A DNA stretch of 9,080 nt from JBDNFP01 sp041689775 (lineage in GTDB: Bacteria; Bacteroidota; Bacteroidia; Cytophagales; Spirosomataceae): positions 1 to 9,080 of the forward strand of contig JBDNFP010000118.1 of assembly GCA_041689775.1 (NCBI GenBank), in the 5' to 3' direction. A program made the position numbers and the translations under genes. Below are positions 5,912 through 9,080 of the stretch, one piece after another; position 1 is the first letter of the stretch; each line of letters opens with the position of its first letter. Under the pieces are notes generated by a model. It was not told the DNA's origin, searched no databases, and saw only the letters and a list, made by a program, of their open reading frames with translations.

Positions 5912-8050
5912 ATGAAGTACCTTATATTTATTATCGTTTCACTTTTTGTTCTGATGGCTTTCAAAGTTTCAGAAATTGAAAAGGAAGAGAAAGCCGATCC
6001 AAAAGTTATATACCCCAAGCTTAGGATTTGGATAACTCCTTCGGGTGGCGAAGAACCTGAATTTAATTCCCCTAGTTTTGAATGGCCATCGAAGAAAAAA
6101 GCTAATTATGGTATTCGGATTTTTTCTTCCAAAGATTTCAATACAAATCTGATAGAAAAAGCAGGAATTCCTTTTGCCATTTTCAATCCTCATAAACAGT
6201 TGGATGAAGGAATGTGGTATTGGCAGTACAAAGTCAATGACGGGAAATGGAATCCAGTGGATTCATTTGCTATCTCACCCGCCACACCCAAATTTAAAAC
6301 TCCGGATATCAAAACTATCCTAGCTGCAATTCCTTCTTCACATCCAAGGGTTCTAGCAAAAAAGCAAGACTTGGGTGAACTTAGGATAAGAGCCAAGGGG
6401 CATAAAGAATCACAATTGATAATTCAGGAAGCCGATAAATATTTGGATCAACTTCCTCCATCAGAAAAGTCTACACTTCCTAAATTTAGTGGTAAAAATG
6501 ATTTTGAAAATGACAAAATAGCCCTACTTGCCAGTAAAAGGTCAGGTTGGGATATTTACAACATACTCAATTTATTATCGCAGGCTTATGTTGTAACAGG
6601 TGATGAAAAATATTTTCGAACCGCGAAAAAATGGATGGTGGAAATCTCCAAATGGGACCCCAACGGCCCATCGCATGCTAGCAACTTTGGTGATGCTGGT
6701 ATCATGACTGGAATGGCTATTGGAGTAGATACGTTTTGGGATTTACTTACAAAATTGGAAAAAGACCTCATTATAAAGCCTGCTTCGGTACGGGCTAATC
6801 AGTTTTACAAACTTTGGATAAGTCAGGTGGAAAGTCGGTCCTCTTCAATGCACGTGTGGCAGCATATTCTTCACCGGATACTTCAGGCTTCGCTCGCTTT
6901 TGCTGGAGAAACATCAGATGCCGACCTATGGCTTGAATATATCTATGAACTTTGGATTGCTCAATCACCAAAAATGGCAGAGAAGGATGGTGCATGGTTC
7001 AACGGAACCGGATATTTTAGAATGAATACACTTACCATGTATGATGTTACAGCCACGTTTAAGGATTTATCAGGTGTTGACTTTATGAGGTCGGAATGGT
7101 ATAAAAATAACCCGCGCTGGATGATTTATGCGATACCACCTAACTCTATCGCCGATGGATTTTGTAACGACGGTAATAAGCACTCCGTACCCACAATAAA
7201 TTATGCCGGTTATGCTGACGCAGCTGCTCGAATGTATAATGATTCGTATGTTTCCTGGTATGCAAATGAAGTTGCAATAGGTTTGGGGTTGAGTATTGTT
7301 GATGACGATGAATTTCGGTGGTATCGGATTCAAAGGGGCTACAAAATGAATTTACCTGAACCTGTAAAAGTATTTGATCTTCCACAGGCTGCACAGTTTC
7401 CAGATGTGGGGGTTGCATACATGCATACTTCTCTGCAAAAACCAGAAAGTGATTTAATGTTGTCATTGCGTAGCAGTCCATACGGTTCGTTGGCACACAC
7501 CCATGCCGATCAGAACTCTTTCAATATAGCTTACGGAGGTAAAAGACTTTTTTATAATTCAGGATATCGTCCGGGAATGGGTGATCCACATTTTTTGGGT
7601 TGGTATAAGCACACACAGGGGCACAATGCAATTTTAATCGACGGACAGGGACAACCATTTGATGCCGGTGCATATGGCTGGATTCCCCGTTTTCTACATG
7701 GAAAACAAATTTCATATTCGGTTGGCGATGCTTCCAATGCATATTCAGGATCAGATGAAGGTAAAGATATTGATTTCGGAATGAAATATTTTCGGCGACA
7801 TTATATATTACTCCGCCCGTCAATAATTATAATTTATGATGAATTAGAGGCAGACCATAAAGCTCAATGGAGCTGGCTCCTTCACAATGATACAGGGTTG
7901 AAGGTTGATAGTAAAAAGAAAATAATTGTCGGTGAGAACGAAATGGCTAAGGCTCAGGTATCACTTTACTCCTCAACTCCAATAGATTTTCAGGTGACTG
8001 ACCAATTCTCAGTTTCGGTGGATAACTGGACCAATAAAGTGGATGAATAA
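5912..8050 (+). CDS. Heparinase II/III-family lyase (DUF4962-like N-terminus), truncated by nonsense codon
   Basis: A polysaccharide lyase that would cleave uronic-acid glycans by beta-elimination. Residues 1-18 are a hydrophobic signal segment. Residues about 30-125 look like an Ig/FnIII-type domain (FEWP...YGIRIF...WYWQYKVNDGKW). About 140-480 is the helical toroid (SHPRVLAKKQDLGELRIRAK, GWDIYNILNLLSQAYVVTGD, MHVWQHILHR at 313-322, GAWFNGTGYF, DGNKHS). From about 490 comes the heparinase II/III beta-sandwich, with HTHADQNSFNIAYGG (529-543) and GHNAILIDGQGQ (570-581); H529/H531 and the toroid H/N residues are likely catalytic or metal-linked. The frame stops at TAA 8048 after 712 residues, but homologous coding sequence continues in the same frame to 8440, so the parent protein had about 842 residues. 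The missing end belongs to the beta-domain, so the product is probably unstable or inactive. It is 9 bases after sulfatase 2. Substrate is unknown. Confidence 0.92.
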   Translation: MKYLIFIIVSLFVLMAFKVSEIEKEEKADPKVIYPKLRIWITPSGGEEPEFNSPSFEWPSKKKANYGIRIFSSKDFNTNLIEKAGIPFAIFNPHKQLDEGMWYWQYKVNDGKWNPVDSFAISPATPKFKTPDIKTILAAIPSSHPRVLAKKQDLGELRIRAKGHKESQLIIQEADKYLDQLPPSEKSTLPKFSGKNDFENDKIALLASKRSGWDIYNILNLLSQAYVVTGDEKYFRTAKKWMVEISKWDPNGPSHASNFGDAGIMTGMAIGVDTFWDLLTKLEKDLIIKPASVRANQFYKLWISQVESRSSSMHVWQHILHRILQASLAFAGETSDADLWLEYIYELWIAQSPKMAEKDGAWFNGTGYFRMNTLTMYDVTATFKDLSGVDFMRSEWYKNNPRWMIYAIPPNSIADGFCNDGNKHSVPTINYAGYADAAARMYNDSYVSWYANEVAIGLGLSIVDDDEFRWYRIQRGYKMNLPEPVKVFDLPQAAQFPDVGVAYMHTSLQKPESDLMLSLRSSPYGSLAHTHADQNSFNIAYGGKRLFYNSGYRPGMGDPHFLGWYKHTQGHNAILIDGQGQPFDAGAYGWIPRFLHGKQISYSVGDASNAYSGSDEGKDIDFGMKYFRRHYILLRPSIIIIYDELEADHKAQWSWLLHNDTGLKVDSKKKIIVGENEMAKAQVSLYSSTPIDFQVTDQFSVSVDNWTNKVDE

Positions 8051-8440
8051 GGAGAAGCAGTCGTCTTTGAAAATCAGGGGCATTTCAAAGGGGTGTCGAA
8101 AGAAAAAACAGCAAAGATGCGCTACTTATCTATTATTTAGGTAAAGCCGGATGGAAGTTTTGAACAGGTAAAACAAAGTAGCGAAGGAGTATTTTCAGTA
8201 GGAGGCTGGAATATAAAAGCTCAGATGGATATTTCAGAACACGCAAATATTCAGGTTTGGAATAATGATAAAAGCGCAATGCTGGTTTCTGATGGAACTC
8301 TTACCCAAAAAAGTAAAACGTATAAAGGTAAAGAAATAGGTAGTTCAAAAATATTTGAATTGATTGATGTGAAAGAAGTTTTCCTGGAAGCGATTGATGA
8401 GCTTCCAGAAGTAATGCAAAAAGTTGTGAGAAGGGAATAG
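8051..8440 (+). pseudogene. Detached C-terminal part of the heparinase II/III lyase
   Basis: The frame continues directly past TAA 8048-8050: GEAVVFENQGHFKGVSKEKT, MRYLSII, TAG (8138-8140), VKPDGSFEQVKQSSEGVFS, WNIKAQMDISEHANIQVWNN, and on to the stop at 8438-8440. The text joins without gap or shift to residue 712 (DNWTNKVDE), so the two stops arose in one gene. The VFENQ-HFKGVSKEKTxKMRYLSII segment and the Gly-x-W plus alternating strands are the normal end of a heparinase II/III beta-domain. An apparent 71-aa open frame at 8225-8440 is only its last piece and has no start signal of its own. Confidence 0.85.
8384..8408. repeat. 8-bp inverted repeat near the end of the lyase remnant
   Basis: CTGGAAGC (8384-8391) and GCTTCCAG (8401-8408) pair perfectly around a 9-base loop. 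It lies within the coding remnant and no T-run follows on either side, so there is no good reason to call it a terminator. Confidence 0.45.
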
Positions 8441-8502
8441 TAATAAGCTGTAAGGGGAAATTTGTCCAATTAGAAATTGAAATGCTTGAATTCAAGTGAT
8501 AA

Positions 8503-8710
8503 ATACAAAGGATAAAAAAGCTCCTTACCGAAGAAAATTTACGCATTTTTTCGCTAAAATATAAAAGATAATGAAGCACTTAATGCAACAGCAAAAGTGC
8601 CATATTCACGTCTTGTGACCGCAGTAAATCCACTATAATCCGTTATTGATAAAGCAATTATGATAAGTGTGATGGATTTTAGTGGTCCTACTTCGCCAAG
8701 TGTAATACTA
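8503..8710 (+). pseudogene. Possible coding debris, family unknown
   Basis: Frame 1 reads KLLTEENLRIFSLKYK (about 8518-8565), and frame 2 then reads KDNEALNATAKVPYSRLV.. (from 8564), TAA (8636-8638), SVIDKAIMISVMDFSGPTSP. The pieces have protein-like composition and could be one gene with a shift near 8560 and one stop, which would fit the decay seen elsewhere in the window. I do not recognise the family and chance cannot be excluded. Confidence 0.25.
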
Positions 8711-8911
8711 ACGCGCGGCACAAGGCCAAGACAAGGTGCTCAAATGGCCTTCTTGAAAGCAAGGAGGCGGTCGTCCTGCAGGCTAAGGCCGTAGACCGGC
8801 TACTTGACCGGATAGTCGCACCTGACAATGACGACCGACAGCAGAAAAGAGCTCGCTTACCACCACAAGCGGGCCGATGAATTGCAATTCGACGTATTTA
8901 AACGGGTATGA
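8701..8911 (+). pseudogene. GC-richer frameshifted remnant, probably from a mobile element
   Basis: Base composition changes sharply near 8710: this block is visibly richer in G and C than the locus to its left. Frame 1 reads GLLESKEAVVLQAKAVDRLL, then DRIVAPDNDDRQQKR up to about 8850; frame 2 continues as LAYHHKRADELQFDVFKRV and stops at TGA 8909-8911. Each half is helical and charged, and the switch of frame near 8850 looks like a single-base indel in one gene. The composition matches the IS30 and IS701-like pieces more than the locus genes, and it abuts an IS end, so a transposase or IS accessory origin is likely, but I cannot name the family. Confidence 0.4.
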
Positions 8912-8937
8912 AGTGATAAATCAAGACAAATAAATAA

Positions 8938-8960
8938 TATAGGACTTTCGCAAAACTGAA
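8938..8960 (+). mobile_element. Presumed left end of the right-hand IS element
   Basis: TAGGACTTTCGCAAAACTGA begins at 8940, about 40 bases before the transposase start codon, where an IS4/IS701-type terminal inverted repeat is expected. The other end is outside the window, so the boundary is a guess from position and from the change away from the AT-rich bases at 8912-8939. Confidence 0.35.
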
Positions 8961-8978
8961 ATTTTATTAACTTATGGG

Positions 8979-9080
8979 ATGAAAACAACGCGCGAACTTT
9001 ACTGCCAGTACCTTCTTTCGAGCCAAGTCAACTACACCTGCACGAATCTGGCTGACCATTTTACCGACCTGACCCACGAC
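8979..9080 (+). CDS. IS701/IS4-like transposase, N-terminal 34 residues (runs off the window)
   Basis: From ATG 8979 the frame reads MKTTRELYCQYLLSSQ, then VNYTCTNLADHFTDLTHD, open to the last base. A short helical start followed by YxxYLLSSQxNYTxTxLAdH and then a (S/T)HD step, which in these enzymes leads into INRYL, is typical of the DNA-binding N-terminus of IS701- and IS4-like DDE transposases. The DDE residues lie beyond the window, so activity cannot be judged. Its base composition is richer in G and C than the locus genes, as usual for an imported element. The family is a judgement from a short stretch. Confidence 0.6.
   Translation, partial: MKTTRELYCQYLLSSQVNYTCTNLADHFTDLTHD

Noticed and set aside
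5707..5979. 90-aa + strand open frame across the sulfatase 2/lyase junction
   Set aside because: It overlaps the conserved end of sulfatase 2 and the signal segment of the lyase in another frame; its low-complexity Arg/Lys/Glu composition is that of a shadow.
7146..7496. 116-aa open frame on the minus strand
   Set aside because: It lies fully inside the lyase coding sequence, has an odd His/Tyr/Gln-rich composition and no start signal; it is a shadow of the real gene.
7521..7823. 100-aa open frame on the minus strand
   Set aside because: Antisense to the conserved heparinase II/III domain; composition and position mark it as a shadow.
311..8440. Stop-codon reassignment or recoding as the reason for the in-frame stops
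   Set aside because: All three stop codons occur internally, the expected residues differ (Ser, probably Lys or Glu, probably Gln), and the intact genes end at ordinary TAA codons with no readthrough similarity. Pseudogene decay explains it more simply.
8494..8921. 11-bp direct repeat AAGTGATAAAT at 8494-8504 and 8911-8921
   Set aside because: It could suggest a target duplication around the GC-richer block, but no IS ends lie next to either copy and the sequence is AT-rich, so chance is more likely.
1..9080. CRISPR arrays, tRNA or rRNA genes, riboswitches, phage or defence genes
   Set aside because: No regularly spaced repeats, no cloverleaf or rRNA-like stretches and no recognisable defence or phage proteins are visible on either strand.

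Overview
The window looks like a piece of a Bacteroidota (Bacteroidetes) genome. It is AT-rich, the genes have A-rich weak ribosome binding sites, all the genes on view lie on the + strand a few bases apart, and the content is that of a sulfated-polysaccharide utilisation locus: two formylglycine-type S1 sulfatases, a heparinase II/III-type lyase with a DUF4962-like N-terminal part, an SGNH/SASA carbohydrate esterase and an uncharacterised membrane-anchored or exported protein. No SusC/SusD pair, regulator or glycoside hydrolase is visible, so this is only part of a locus. The natural substrate cannot be named from the sequence.

Layout, left to right. (1) 1-241: C-terminal end of an IS30-family transposase, broken by a net 16-base insertion. 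It is followed by the presumed end of that IS and a perfect 13-bp inverted repeat (252-287). (2) 311-598: 3' remnant of a degraded secreted lectin-like (LamG/DUF6250-like) gene with five internal stops but one preserved frame. (3) 602-2275: intact 557-aa protein of unknown family. (4) 2279-3700: intact sulfatase 1, three bases downstream. (5) 3815-4553: SASA-type esterase pseudogene with two internal TAA codons, the first exactly at the catalytic serine. (6) 4565-5902: intact sulfatase 2, whose frame is open upstream into the dead esterase. (7) 5912-8440: heparinase II/III-like lyase, cut to 712 aa by a TAA at 8048; the remaining 130 codons continue in the same frame with one more stop. (8) 8441-8978: debris, including a GC-richer frameshifted remnant probably from another mobile element. 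(9) 8979-9080: start of an IS701/IS4-like transposase that runs off the window.

In a living version of this locus the exported sulfatases would remove sulfate esters, the esterase would remove acyl groups, and the lyase (perhaps with the unknown 557-aa protein) would cleave the uncovered uronic-acid chain in the periplasm. Here the esterase and the lectin-like gene are dead and the lyase has lost its C-terminus, while both sulfatases and the 557-aa gene remain open with all key residues. The main story is therefore selective decay of an IS-bounded polysaccharide locus, almost entirely by in-frame nonsense changes. The best candidate for undescribed biochemistry is the 557-aa protein.
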